Assembly (NCBI RefSeq): GCF_900492205.1
Contig: NZ_UEYQ01000016.1
Location: forward strand, 1 to 64,000
Direction: 5' to 3'
From: Ciceribacter sp. T2.26MG-112.2
Lineage (GTDB): Bacteria; Pseudomonadota; Alphaproteobacteria; Rhizobiales; Rhizobiaceae
Length of the DNA stretch: 64,000 nucleotides
Below the pieces are notes generated by a model that saw nothing but the letters and a program-made list of their open reading frames with translations, made no database searches and was not told the DNA's origin. This document shows, in pieces, positions 52,271-61,944 of this stretch. The position numbers and the translations under genes were made by a program. Every line of letters begins with the position of its first letter. The first letter of the stretch is position 1.

Positions 52271-54586
52271 TCAGCTCGCCCGGCGCATGGTCCCGCCGAG
52301 GCCTGTGTCGCCGGCTAAATGCCCGCCGCCAAGCGAGAACTGCCCGAGCCGCTGGTCCATCTCGCCCGCCTCCTGGGCGAGCCGGTGGATCGCCGCCGTC
52401 GTTTCCTCGACCATGGCCGCGTTCTGCTGCGTCATGGCGTCGAGCTGGTTGACCGAACCGTTGATCTCGGAAAGCGTTTGGGCCTCCTCCCGGGTCGAGC
52501 TCATGATCTCGCTGATGCGGCCGTTGATCGCCAGAACGTGCGAGCCGATCCCCTGAAGGGCGGCCCCCGCCTTCTCGACCAGTGTGACGCCATGTTCGAC
52601 CTCGGTCGTCGACTTCGCCAAAAGGCCGGCAATCTGCTTGGCTGCCGCGGCCGAGCGCTGGGCAAGCTCGCGCACTTCCTGCGCGACGACGGCAAAGCCC
52701 TTGCCGCTTTCGCCGGCCCGTGCCGCCTCGACGCCGGCATTGAGCGCCAGCAGGTTGGTCTGGAAGGCGATCTCGTCGATAACGCCGATAATCTGGTTGA
52801 TCTCCTGCGACGAACCCTGGATCGCCTCCATCGCGGCGATCGTCTCGCGCATGATATGGCTCGACTGTTCCGTGTCGTTCTTGGCGTTGCGGGCAATCTT
52901 TTCCGCATCCTCGGCGCGGGCGATCTGGGTGCGCACGCCCTCGGTGATCGCCTTGATGGCGCTCGCCGTCTCGGTGAGCGCGGCGGCCTGCCGTTCCGTG
53001 CGCTCGGCCAACTGGTCGGCGCCGGAACGCATCTCGTCCGAACCTTCCCGAACGGCGACGGAGTTTCCGCCGATGCCGGCGAGCGTGGCGCTGAGCGTCG
53101 ACAGCGCCTTGTTGAAGTTGTGGCGGAGCGATTCGAGTTCCTGTGGGAAGGTCGTGCGGATTTCGAAGGCGAGATCGCCGCGTGCCAGCCGGTCGAGGCC
53201 CTCGTCGAGAGCGGCGACGACCGCCTGCAGGCTCTGGGCTTCCGTTTCCCTCTCCGCCATGCGCTGGCGACGTTCGATGTCGGCGCGCTCGCGTTCGGAA
53301 CGGGTCTCCGATTCGAGGCGCTGCTGTTCGATCAGGCCCAGGCGGAAGCGTTCGAGCGCCTTGGCCATGGTGCCGATCTCGTCTCGACGGTCCTGGTTGG
53401 CGACGGCCTCGTCGAGCTTGCCGTTGGCAACGTCACCGGTGACGGTGGCGAGCTTGGCAAGCGGAGCGAACAGCCGCCCGGTCAGATAACCGGTCGCGAT
53501 TGCCATGACCGTGAGCACCACGACGGCCGTCACGAAAAGCGTCATGGCGATGTGCCAGGAACCGGCGCCGAGCTCGGCATGGGTGAGGCTCTCGACCACG
53601 AGATAGGTATCACCACCGTAGGAGACCGGACGACCATAGGCGTTGGCCGCACCATCGGCACGCTGGAACGAGGAGATGACGATCTCCTTGCCATTGATCG
53701 CCTCTGCCGGAAAACCGAAGGGTGCCGCGGAAATATCCGCAAGCTTGCCGTCGGCCGACAGGCTGATACCGGTTCCGTCTTGAGACAGGATGGCGGCCTG
53801 CTCGCCGCTGTCGGCGTCGATCCCCTTGGACAGGATGCTGGTGATGGCGCTGTCCTTGAGCTGAAACAGGATCGCACCCTTGAACGAACCGAACTTGACC
53901 ACGGGCACGGCAAAATAGATGTCCGGCGACTGTGGATTGCTGCCCGCTTTCAGCCCGGAGAAACGCGTCGGGGCGGCATCGTCGACCGCCTTGCCGGCCT
54001 CTTCCACGCTGCGGGCAAAGGCGCGCCCGAGGCCCGTCCCGGCCAGGGGGCCGCTTGCCACGTTCTCGCCGAAGCTTTCGCCCTTCTTGTAGGAATAGAT
54101 GACGTTGCCGGCCTGGTCGACGATCAGCAGGTCGCGGAACTGGGTGTCCTTGAGAAAGCCCGCGACCTGGGTCTGGACCGTCTCATGGCTCGAATAGTAG
54201 AAGCCGCTCGGGCCCTCCGGCTTCAGCAGTTTTTCGAGCTCGGCCGGATTGGGGTTCTTGGTGATGAAGACGTCGCGCAATTCCTTCCTGGCATCGCCAG
54301 AGGTCTTGACGATCGTGTTCCAGCCGCTCTTCATCGCGGTGATCGACTGCTGCAGGCTCTCGATCTTGGCGATCGAGGTCGCCTGGTTTTCCAGCTGCGC
54401 CAATTGCTCATTGAGAATGTCGCCGCGGAAAGTGAGCGTCGAGCGCATGGACCGGAAGGTCTGGTCCTCGAAGACGGCACTGGAAGTGGAATAGGCCAGA
54501 ATATTCAGCAGTCCGACCGACAAGACCGTCAGCAGGAGAAATATGCCGATGACCTTGGAGGACAGCGAGTTGAAACGACTAGTCAT
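52271..54586 (-). CDS. Methyl-accepting chemotaxis protein with periplasmic Cache domain
   Basis: The 771-residue receptor starts at MTSRFNSLSS. A membrane helix (about residues 10-32) is followed by a periplasmic Cache-type sensor of about 280 residues, a second helix (~residues 345-370), a HAMP domain (GRLFAPLAKLATVTGDVANG), and the cytoplasmic signalling domain. The kinase-contact hairpin tip is IDEIAFQTNLLALNAGVEAA followed by RAGESGKGFAVVAQEVRELA. There is no C-terminal NWxxF CheR/CheB pentapeptide. The ligand is unknown. It is monocistronic. Confidence 0.92.
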   Translation of the reverse strand: MTSRFNSLSSKVIGIFLLLTVLSVGLLNILAYSTSSAVFEDQTFRSMRSTLTFRGDILNEQLAQLENQATSIAKIESLQQSITAMKSGWNTIVKTSGDARKELRDVFITKNPNPAELEKLLKPEGPSGFYYSSHETVQTQVAGFLKDTQFRDLLIVDQAGNVIYSYKKGESFGENVASGPLAGTGLGRAFARSVEEAGKAVDDAAPTRFSGLKAGSNPQSPDIYFAVPVVKFGSFKGAILFQLKDSAITSILSKGIDADSGEQAAILSQDGTGISLSADGKLADISAAPFGFPAEAINGKEIVISSFQRADGAANAYGRPVSYGGDTYLVVESLTHAELGAGSWHIAMTLFVTAVVVLTVMAIATGYLTGRLFAPLAKLATVTGDVANGKLDEAVANQDRRDEIGTMAKALERFRLGLIEQQRLESETRSERERADIERRQRMAERETEAQSLQAVVAALDEGLDRLARGDLAFEIRTTFPQELESLRHNFNKALSTLSATLAGIGGNSVAVREGSDEMRSGADQLAERTERQAAALTETASAIKAITEGVRTQIARAEDAEKIARNAKNDTEQSSHIMRETIAAMEAIQGSSQEINQIIGVIDEIAFQTNLLALNAGVEAARAGESGKGFAVVAQEVRELAQRSAAAAKQIAGLLAKSTTEVEHGVTLVEKAGAALQGIGSHVLAINGRISEIMSSTREEAQTLSEINGSVNQLDAMTQQNAAMVEETTAAIHRLAQEAGEMDQRLGQFSLGGGHLAGDTGLGGTMRRAS

Positions 54587-54769
54587 CTTGAATCCCGTTT
54601 TCCGCGCCCCACTCTGCGCGTGTGTTTTTATAGCGTCGAAATGGCGGAGACGCGCACGTCTCGCCAATAGACGCCTTACGGTCGGGATTTTTCTTTAAAC
54701 GCCGGTTAAAGCCCGCGGCAAATTCTCATCACAAAGTAGAATACGCGGAATTCTGGCTGGAATACCGGA

Positions 54770-55753
<984 letters not shown>

Positions 55754-55911
55754 GGCTTGGGTCCGGTGTGGTTTCGCGGTCGCCCCTATGTAGATCCAAG
55801 ACCCGCGAATGCCAAAGCCGGAATGACGACTTTCTCTGATCGTCACTTCAATGTTTTTGTTTTGTTCACTTAGTTCTGGCAGACCGGCGGGCAGGAAGCT
55901 AGAGTGACCCC

Positions 55912-56424
55912 ATGCAGAACGCGATTCGAATTATCGGCATTGACCCGGGCCTCCGCCGCTGCGGCTGGGGCGTCATCGAGACGCTCGGCAATTCCCTGCG
56001 CTTCGTCGCCTCCGGCACCGTGACCTCGGACGGCGACATGGATCTGGCCTCCAGGCTCTGCCAGTTGCATGACGGTCTTTCGGAAGTCGTGCACGCCTAC
56101 CAGCCGCACGAAGCCGCTGTCGAGCAGACCTTCGTCAACAAGGACGCCGTCGCCACCCTGAAGCTCGGCCAGGCCCGCGGCATCGCCATGCTGGTGCCGG
56201 CACGGGCCGGACTGCGGGTGGCGGAATATGCGCCCAATGCGGTGAAGAAGGCGGTCATCGGCGTAGGCCATGGCGAGAAGCAGCAGATCCACATGATGCT
56301 GAAGATCCTCATGCCCAAGGCCGAGTTCAAGGGCAATGACGCCGCCGACGCGCTCGCCATCGCCATCTGCCACGCCCACAATCGCGGCGGTGACCGCATG
56401 CGCCAGGTGCTGGCCAGCGCCTGA
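55912..56424 (+). CDS. ruvC: Holliday-junction resolvase
   Basis: RuvC cuts Holliday junctions in recombination repair. The 170-residue protein is of family length. The acidic catalytic residues are Asp11 ([14 protein letters not shown]), Glu71 ([20 protein letters not shown]), and Asp143/Asp146 ([16 protein letters not shown]), as in E. coli D7, E66, D138 and D141. It is the first of the three ruv genes but is separated from ruvA by a toxin-antitoxin pair. Its stop is followed by an independent promoter-like segment. Confidence 0.96.
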   Translation: MQNAIRIIGIDPGLRRCGWGVIETLGNSLRFVASGTVTSDGDMDLASRLCQLHDGLSEVVHAYQPHEAAVEQTFVNKDAVATLKLGQARGIAMLVPARAGLRVAEYAPNAVKKAVIGVGHGEKQQIHMMLKILMPKAEFKGNDAADALAIAICHAHNRGGDRMRQVLASA

Positions 56425-56431
56425 TTTGTTC

Positions 56432-56464
56432 TTGACTTGTTCCGCAAGTAAGATATTTTCTTAC
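56432..56464 (+). promoter_or_regulatory. Promoter and operator of the first vapBC module
   Basis: TTGACT (56432-56437) and TATTTT (56454-56459) are spaced 16 bases. The dyad GTAAGA-TATTT-TCTTAC (56448-56464) covers the -10 region, which is how AbrB/MazE-type antitoxins repress their own operons. It lies between ruvC and the antitoxin gene. Confidence 0.7.
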
Positions 56465-56482
56465 CGCAGAAGGAGCGAGATC

Positions 56483-56734
56483 ATGCGCGTCACATCCAGG
56501 GGACAGGTCACCATACCACGCGACTTGCGTGAACTGGTCGGCATCGAGCCGAACAGCGAGGTCGTCTTCACCGTCGAAAACGGCAAGTTGACCTTGGCGC
56601 CCAAAGACAACCGTCATTCGGATGCCGACCGCACGCGTCTCGCCGCGTTGATGGAAGCCCTCGACGCACTCGAGGGAACCGGGGACCAGACAATCGACGC
56701 CGATGCCCTGATGGCCATGACGAGGGATCGCTGA
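56483..56734 (+). CDS. AbrB/MazE-family antitoxin (VapB-like), module 1
   Basis: The 83-residue protein starts at ATG 56483 after AGGAGCGAG. The N-terminal SpoVT/AbrB swapped-hairpin DNA-binding domain is MRVTSRGQVTIPRDLRELVG then IEPNSEVVF. The C-terminal ~35 residues (acidic, ending MTRDR) should wrap the toxin. It lies three bases upstream of the PIN toxin gene. It neutralises the toxin and represses the operon, by family precedent. Confidence 0.88.
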   Translation: MRVTSRGQVTIPRDLRELVGIEPNSEVVFTVENGKLTLAPKDNRHSDADRTRLAALMEALDALEGTGDQTIDADALMAMTRDR

Positions 56735-56737
56735 TCG

Positions 56738-57151
56738 ATGGCGACATTGGTCGACACGAATGTGCTGGTCGATGTGGCGGTGCGCGACCCGGTCTGGCTC
56801 GGCTGGTCGCGCGCGGCGCTGACCCGTGCGGCGGCCGAGCAGCCGCTGGTGATCAATCCGGTCATCTATGCCGAATTTTCGGTGCGCTACGACGATATCG
56901 AGACTGTCGACAAACTGCTTCCGCAGTCTGACTTCCATCGTGAAAGCTTGCCCTGGGCTGCGGCCTTCGCCGCCGGCGTGGCCTTTGGCCGTTACCGCAG
57001 GACCGGCGGTGCGCGCGAGCGTGTGCTGCCGGACTTCATGATCGGCGCTCATGCCGCCATTCGCGGCTATTCGATTCTCACGCGCGATCCGAAAGGCTAC
57101 CGCACCTATTTCCCGATGGTTCCCCTCATCACTCCTGAAACCCATCCCTGA
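56738..57151 (+). CDS. PIN-domain ribonuclease toxin (VapC), module 1
   Basis: The 137-residue PIN protein has all four acidic catalytic positions: Asp6 (LVDTNVLVDV), Glu46 (VIYAEFSVRY), Asp99 (VLPDFMIGAHAAIRG) and Asp117 (ILTRDPKGY). VapC toxins cleave specific RNAs such as initiator tRNA or the sarcin-ricin loop. ruvA begins 12 bases downstream, so the toxin mRNA probably continues into ruvA. Confidence 0.9.
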   Translation: MATLVDTNVLVDVAVRDPVWLGWSRAALTRAAAEQPLVINPVIYAEFSVRYDDIETVDKLLPQSDFHRESLPWAAAFAAGVAFGRYRRTGGARERVLPDFMIGAHAAIRGYSILTRDPKGYRTYFPMVPLITPETHP

Positions 57152-57163
57152 CGGACGTCTCCC

Positions 57164-57781
57164 ATGATCGGTAAGCTCAAAGGCACCATCGACGAAATCG
57201 GCGACGACTATGCGCTGATCGACGTGCATGGCGTCTGCTACGTCGCCTTCTGCTCCTCGCGCACCCTGTCACGCCTCGGCTCGCCGGGCGAGGCGGCGGT
57301 GCTGTTCATCGAGACCTATGTGCGCGAGGACCAACTGAAGCTGTTCGGTTTCATGACGGCGCTGGAGCGCGAATGGTTCAATCTCCTGCAGAGCGTCCAG
57401 GGCGTCGGCGCCAAGGTGGCGCTTGCCCTGCTGTCCACGCTCACCCCCTCGGAACTCGCCAATGCCATTGCCCTGCAGGACAAGACCGCCGTGTCGCGCG
57501 CGCCGGGCGTCGGCCCGAAGGTGGCAGTCCGCATCATCACCGAGCTGAAGAACAAGGCGCCGGCCTTTGCCGGGGAAGCGGCCGCCAATATCGGCCTCAA
57601 GCAGGAACTCGGCGACGGCGTCGCCCCTGCCCCCGTTGCCGATGCCGTCTCGGCGCTCACCAATCTCGGCTATTCGCGCGAGCAGGCCGCCAATGCGATC
57701 TCCGCCGCCCTGAAGAATGGCGGAGAGGACGCCGACAGCGCCAAGCTCATCCGGCTGGGGCTGAAGGAGCTGTCGCGGTGA
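57164..57781 (+). CDS. ruvA: Holliday-junction branch-migration protein RuvA
   Basis: RuvA binds Holliday junctions and targets RuvB. The 205-residue protein has the N-terminal OB fold ([20 protein letters not shown]), tandem helix-hairpin-helix motifs ([17 protein letters not shown], and [17 protein letters not shown]), and a C-terminal domain III that contacts RuvB ([20 protein letters not shown]). The gene is flanked by two toxin-antitoxin modules; its stop lies 10 bases from the second operator. Confidence 0.96.
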   Translation: MIGKLKGTIDEIGDDYALIDVHGVCYVAFCSSRTLSRLGSPGEAAVLFIETYVREDQLKLFGFMTALEREWFNLLQSVQGVGAKVALALLSTLTPSELANAIALQDKTAVSRAPGVGPKVAVRIITELKNKAPAFAGEAAANIGLKQELGDGVAPAPVADAVSALTNLGYSREQAANAISAALKNGGEDADSAKLIRLGLKELSR

Positions 57782-57790
57782 TTGCTGGAG

Positions 57791-57805
57791 AAGGCAATTT
57801 GCCTT
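57791..57805. promoter_or_regulatory. Candidate operator of the second vapBC module
   Basis: AAGGCAATTTGCCTT is a perfect 7-1-7 dyad just after the ruvA stop and 31 bases before the antitoxin start. Its sequence differs from the module 1 operator, as expected for an unrelated antitoxin. Confidence 0.65.
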
Positions 57806-57835
57806 ACTATTCGTGAAAAGCAAGGAGCATCGGAT

Positions 57836-58105
57836 TTGGGCTTTAACATCACTGTCACGGCCAAGGGCCAGATGACCATTCCAAAGCACGTTCGGGACGC
57901 ACTCAACGTCCGGCCTGGCGACAAATGCTACGCCTGGGTCCGAAATGGCGAGATGATCGTTGTGCCAAGGAACAAGCCGCTGAGCGAGCTGGCCGGCTTT
58001 ATGGGCAAGCCGCCATCGGAACGCGAGGCGACCGAGGAGCAGATCGATGCGGCGATCGAGGAAGAGGCCGTTGAGCGCTACGCGAACTCCGGACGCCCGG
58101 GCTGA
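57836..58105 (+). CDS. AbrB-family antitoxin (VapB-like), module 2
   Basis: The 89-residue protein uses TTG at 57836, which follows AAGGAG by eight bases; an upstream in-frame codon would extend it through the operator. The DNA-binding hairpin is LGFNITVTAKGQMTIPKHVR. The C-terminal region (EREATEEQIDAAIEEEAVER) is a charged helix expected to hold the toxin. It is clearly different in sequence from module 1. Confidence 0.85.
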   Translation: MGFNITVTAKGQMTIPKHVRDALNVRPGDKCYAWVRNGEMIVVPRNKPLSELAGFMGKPPSEREATEEQIDAAIEEEAVERYANSGRPG

Positions 58106-58110
58106 GAGCG

Positions 58111-58518
58111 ATGAGCACGCTACAAGGCATCGATACGAATGTGCTGCTGCGTATCGTGGTCGGCGACAGCCCCGAGCAAATCGGGACGGTTGAGCGGCTG
58201 CTGGATCGGTTGGGCCATGGAGAGACCATTTTCGTCAACGTATCGGTCGTCCTGGAGGCAAGCTGGGTCCTGAAGCGGTTCTATCGCTTTCCGCGTGACC
58301 GTATCCTCGACTTTCTCCAGGCCCTGCTTGAGAGACGCGAATTCGAGATCGCCGACTACGAGGCCGTCGGAAATGCGTTGGATCTCTGCCGGCGCGAAAA
58401 TGTAGACTTTGCCGATGCGCTTTTGGCCGAGATGAACCGGCTGGCCGGCTGCGCAACAACCTTCACCTTCGACAAACGCGCCGCCTCCCGCGTGCCCGGC
58501 ATGGAATTTCTCGCATGA
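58111..58518 (+). CDS. PIN-domain ribonuclease toxin (VapC), module 2
   Basis: The 135-residue PIN protein has Asp8 ([11 protein letters not shown]), Glu49 ([14 protein letters not shown]), Asp102 ([13 protein letters not shown]) and Asp121 ([10 protein letters not shown]), the four acidic residues of an active PIN nuclease. It starts five bases after the antitoxin stop. Its stop codon overlaps the ruvB ATG (ATGA at 58515-58518), so ruvB translation is coupled to toxin translation. Confidence 0.9.
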   Translation: MSTLQGIDTNVLLRIVVGDSPEQIGTVERLLDRLGHGETIFVNVSVVLEASWVLKRFYRFPRDRILDFLQALLERREFEIADYEAVGNALDLCRRENVDFADALLAEMNRLAGCATTFTFDKRAASRVPGMEFLA

Positions 58519-59555
58519 GCACCCCAAACCCCATCCTATCGCCGGACAAGCGAGGCGAAGACCTCGACACGGCGCTGCGCCCTCAGTCGCTCGACGAATT
58601 CACCGGTCAGGCGGAAGCCCGCGCCAACCTCAAGATCTTCATCGAGGCGGCGAAGAACCGGGGCGAGGCATTGGACCATGTGCTGTTCGTCGGCCCCCCG
58701 GGCCTTGGCAAGACGACGCTCGCTCAGATCATGGCGAAGGAACTCGGCGTCAACTTCCGCTCGACCTCCGGCCCGGTCATCGCCAAGGCCGGCGACCTTG
58801 CCGCCCTTTTGACCAATCTCGAGGAGCGCGACGTGCTCTTCATCGACGAAATCCACCGGCTGAACCCGGCGGTCGAGGAAATCCTCTATCCCGCCATGGA
58901 GGATTACCAGCTCGACCTGATCATCGGCGAAGGCCCGGCTGCCCGCTCGGTCAAGATCGACCTTTCCAAGTTCACCCTCGTCGCCGCCACCACCCGCCTG
59001 GGGCTTCTCACCACACCGCTGCGCGACCGTTTCGGCATTCCGGTCCGCCTCGCCTTCTATACCGTCGAGGAACTGGAACTGATCGTCAGGCGCGGTGCCC
59101 GGCTGATGGGCCTCGGCATGACCGACGAAGGCGCCCGCGAGATCGCCCGCCGCGCCCGCGGCACGCCACGCATCGCCGGCCGGCTGCTGCGCCGCGTGCG
59201 CGATTTCGCCGAGGTCGCCCGCGCCGAGGCCGTCACCCGCGAGATCGCCGACGAGGCGCTGACCCGGCTTCTCGTCGACAATATGGGTCTCGACCAGCTC
59301 GACAAGCGCTACCTCAACATGATCGCGATGAATTTCGGCGGCGGCCCGGTCGGCATCGAGACGATCGCGGCAGGGCTCTCCGAACCGCGCGACGCGATCG
59401 AGGACATCATCGAGCCCTACATGATCCAGCAGGGATTCATCCAGCGCACGCCGCGGGGACGCGTGCTGACCACCACGGCGTGGAAGCATCTGGGCCTCCA
59501 GCCGCCGAAGGATCTGGAGGCCGCCCAGTTCCGCCTGACGCTGGAAGACGATTGA
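58515..59555 (+). CDS. ruvB: Holliday-junction branch-migration ATPase RuvB
   Basis: RuvB is the AAA+ motor that drives branch migration with RuvA. The 346-residue protein has Walker [10 protein letters not shown] (60-68), Walker [11 protein letters not shown] with Asp111-Glu112, sensor/arginine-finger region [20 protein letters not shown], and the C-terminal winged helix ([20 protein letters not shown]). It follows the second PIN toxin with a four-base overlap. Confidence 0.97.
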   Translation: MSTPNPILSPDKRGEDLDTALRPQSLDEFTGQAEARANLKIFIEAAKNRGEALDHVLFVGPPGLGKTTLAQIMAKELGVNFRSTSGPVIAKAGDLAALLTNLEERDVLFIDEIHRLNPAVEEILYPAMEDYQLDLIIGEGPAARSVKIDLSKFTLVAATTRLGLLTTPLRDRFGIPVRLAFYTVEELELIVRRGARLMGLGMTDEGAREIARRARGTPRIAGRLLRRVRDFAEVARAEAVTREIADEALTRLLVDNMGLDQLDKRYLNMIAMNFGGGPVGIETIAAGLSEPRDAIEDIIEPYMIQQGFIQRTPRGRVLTTTAWKHLGLQPPKDLEAAQFRLTLEDD

Positions 59556-59614
59556 ACTCCGCTGCAAGCAGGTGCCGCGGGGACTGAACCATCAGGCCAG
59601 GGAGGCGACAGTCC

Positions 59615-60181
59615 ATGACCGAGACCAGTGATGCCACGCGCGTCTTCCGCAAGCTCGCCCGCGCCAATGCGCTCGCCAATCTGCGCCTGCACAAGGCGGT
59701 GGCGCTTCTGCAGCCTGGCGAATTCGAGGCCCGTCGCACCAGTTTCTTCCCGTCGATCCGGGCGACGCTGAACCATATCCTCGTCGTCGACTGGTTCTAT
59801 GTCGATGCCCTGGAGGGCGGCACGCTGGGGCCGAAGGCCTGGGAAAACGAGGAACCCTTTGCCGACCCGGCAGAACTGCGCACCGCGCAGGCCGACGTCG
59901 ACCGCCGTCTTCTCACGCTCTGCGACCACCTGACACCCGGCGATCTTGCCCGCACCGTCGCGGTCCATCGCGGCAGCCGCATCCAGACCGACCGGCTCGA
60001 CGACATCCTCAGCCACCTGTTCCAGCACCAGACCCACCATCGCGGCCAGGTCCATGCCATGCTCTCCGGCACAAGCGTGAAGCCGCCGCAGCTGGACGAA
60101 TTCATTGTCGGCGACGACCGGGCCGCACGCGCCACCGAGATGGCCGAACTAGGATGGCGCGAAGCGGATCTGATGGGCTAA
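59615..60181 (+). CDS. DinB-family protein
   Basis: The 188-residue four-helix-bundle protein of the DinB/YfiT family has three His ligands in the expected pattern: TLNHILVVDWFY and HQTHHRGQVHAML near the C-terminus. Members bind a divalent metal and include thiol transferases; this one is uncharacterised. It follows ruvB by 59 bases on the same strand; I recall this order in related rhizobia. Confidence 0.85.
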   Translation: MTETSDATRVFRKLARANALANLRLHKAVALLQPGEFEARRTSFFPSIRATLNHILVVDWFYVDALEGGTLGPKAWENEEPFADPAELRTAQADVDRRLLTLCDHLTPGDLARTVAVHRGSRIQTDRLDDILSHLFQHQTHHRGQVHAMLSGTSVKPPQLDEFIVGDDRAARATEMAELGWREADLMG

Positions 60182-60184
60182 GGC

Positions 60185-61075
60185 TCAGCACCGCAAGCTG
60201 TCTGCGAAACTCCGAACTGTCGCTTCGAGCCGTTCTTTGCCACCCGGCATCCAGCCCAGCGCGCGGATCTTGTCCGTCGCCATCTCCGCCACGAGCGTCT
60301 TGTCTGCCGGCACCGGCAGCGGGTGCGGAGACCCGGTCGCCATCTTTAGGGTCGCGAGGATCTCATGCGTGTCGGTGACGACGTCCGAGACGTTGAACGC
60401 CTCGCCGCACACGCGCGCCGTATCGCCCTCCAGCATCAGTCGCACCGCTTGTCCGACGTCGCGGCCGTGCACTTCCGAGCCGGCACGCACCGGCACCGCC
60501 CTGCCCGAGAGGTAATTGGCGAACATATCGTCCCATTTGTTCGGCCGAAGATGCCCGTAGACGCCGGTCAACCGGAGGCTTGACCCGGCAAAGCCCGCGC
60601 CGGACATCTCCGCCAGCACCTGCTCGGCCAGCAACTTGACTTCGCCGTAAAGGCTTTCCGGATGCAGCTCCGCCGTCTCGACCAGAGGTTCCTCCGGCGC
60701 CATGCCGTCATAAACGGCCCGGCTCGACAGAAACACCACGCGCCGCACTCCGGCCCGCCGCGCGGCATCGAATAGCTTCACCGTCCCATCGAGATTCAGC
60801 CGGCGAAACCGCACCGGATCGTCGCCTTCCCCGCCCCGGTATTTCCCCGGCTCGTGGTCGAAGGCCGCGTGGACGAAGTGATAGGCGTCATCGAAAGCGT
60901 CGATCGGATCGTGTTCTGGATCGAGCGACAGCGGGCGAAACGCGACAGGCCGCGAGAAGTAACCCGCCGCAGGCGGCGACCGCCCGCCGACGATCACGTC
61001 ATAGCCGCCGGAAAGCAGGGCTTCGACGACATAGCGGCCGACCAGCCCCTTGCCCCCGGAGACCAGGACCTTCAT
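60185..61075 (-). CDS. sqdC: NAD-dependent epimerase/reductase-like protein of sulfolipid synthesis
   Basis: The 296-residue short-chain-dehydrogenase protein has the NAD motif VLVSGGKGLVGRYVVEALLS at the N-terminus and the active-site SLYGEVKLLAEQVL (Tyr-x3-Lys). In Rhodobacter, loss of sqdC causes accumulation of sulfoquinovosyl-dihydroxyacetone. The ATG at 61075 overlaps the sqdD stop by four bases, so it is the last gene of a sqdB-sqdD-sqdC operon. The exact reaction is unresolved. Confidence 0.83.
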   Translation of the reverse strand: MKVLVSGGKGLVGRYVVEALLSGGYDVIVGGRSPPAAGYFSRPVAFRPLSLDPEHDPIDAFDDAYHFVHAAFDHEPGKYRGGEGDDPVRFRRLNLDGTVKLFDAARRAGVRRVVFLSSRAVYDGMAPEEPLVETAELHPESLYGEVKLLAEQVLAEMSGAGFAGSSLRLTGVYGHLRPNKWDDMFANYLSGRAVPVRAGSEVHGRDVGQAVRLMLEGDTARVCGEAFNVSDVVTDTHEILATLKMATGSPHPLPVPADKTLVAEMATDKIRALGWMPGGKERLEATVRSFADSLRC

Positions 61076-61944
61076 GCCGCAGCCGCCGGCGCCGGATTGG
61101 CCAGCGTCGCGGTGTCCGGAACGCCAACGCCGGAATAATAGGCATGCCACAGATCGATCAGCGGCCTGAGCAGCGTCGCCTTCGGATGGTCGGCCTCCCA
61201 CGGCTTTTCATATTGGTAGTGCAGGACGCCGATCTCTTTCCAGTCCCACAGCTCCGGCAGGTTGAACCAGACATATTGCAGCATGTTCATGAACACCGGC
61301 AGGCCGTGCCAGTCGGAAAAGAAGGTTTCGAGAAATGTCTGGTCGGTGCGCCGCCAGAACACGTCCGGCTCGTCCAGTTGCTTGAGCATGGCGCCGAAGG
61401 TGGCAAGCGACGGCTTGGCGACGAACACGCCGGAGTTCAGCCGATGAAAATCGGCAAGGCTCTCGTATACATTCGGCGCGGCGGAGAATTCCGGGTAGTC
61501 GAACAGCTTGTCGATGTTCTTGAGCACGATCGCGTCCGCATCGATGAAGACGCAGGTCGCGTAGTCGATCAGTTGCCACAGTCTCAACTTGCAGAAATTG
61601 TCGAGCGGCGAGTGGAAGGACGGCTTGCGCCCCTTGGTGAAGGGCGCATTCGCATGCAGATTGCCGCGCCCGTGGCGCAGGTTGAACGCATGCGAGAGAG
61701 GCAGATGATCGACCTCCACCAGCCGGCAGCCGAGCGCTTCCAGCGGCTGGAGGGCGCTCGCCTCCACCCCGCCGGTGAAAAGCACGACGATATCGGCAGG
61801 GCTGCCGGTCAGCCGGATCGACCGTGCCAGCGCCACCGCGCCCATGGCATAGTCCGCATTAGTCACCAGGGTGACGAAGGCGTTGCGCGAACCGGCCGTG
61901 GTCTGCGGCCGGATGCCGCGCAGCATTTCCGTGCCCATCATCAT
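61072..61944 (-). CDS. sqdD: UDP-sulfoquinovose:diacylglycerol sulfoquinovosyltransferase (GT8-like)
   Basis: The 290-residue protein resembles glycogenin/galactinol-synthase-type GT8 enzymes. The N-terminal strand is NAFVTLVTNADYAMGAVALA, and the DxD motif is CVFIDADAIVLKNID. Members of the SqdD group transfer sulfoquinovose from the nucleotide sugar to diacylglycerol to make SQDG. It overlaps both neighbours by four bases. The position directly after sqdB supports the SqdD call. Confidence 0.86.
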   Translation of the reverse strand: MMMGTEMLRGIRPQTTAGSRNAFVTLVTNADYAMGAVALARSIRLTGSPADIVVLFTGGVEASALQPLEALGCRLVEVDHLPLSHAFNLRHGRGNLHANAPFTKGRKPSFHSPLDNFCKLRLWQLIDYATCVFIDADAIVLKNIDKLFDYPEFSAAPNVYESLADFHRLNSGVFVAKPSLATFGAMLKQLDEPDVFWRRTDQTFLETFFSDWHGLPVFMNMLQYVWFNLPELWDWKEIGVLHYQYEKPWEADHPKATLLRPLIDLWHAYYSGVGVPDTATLANPAPAAAA

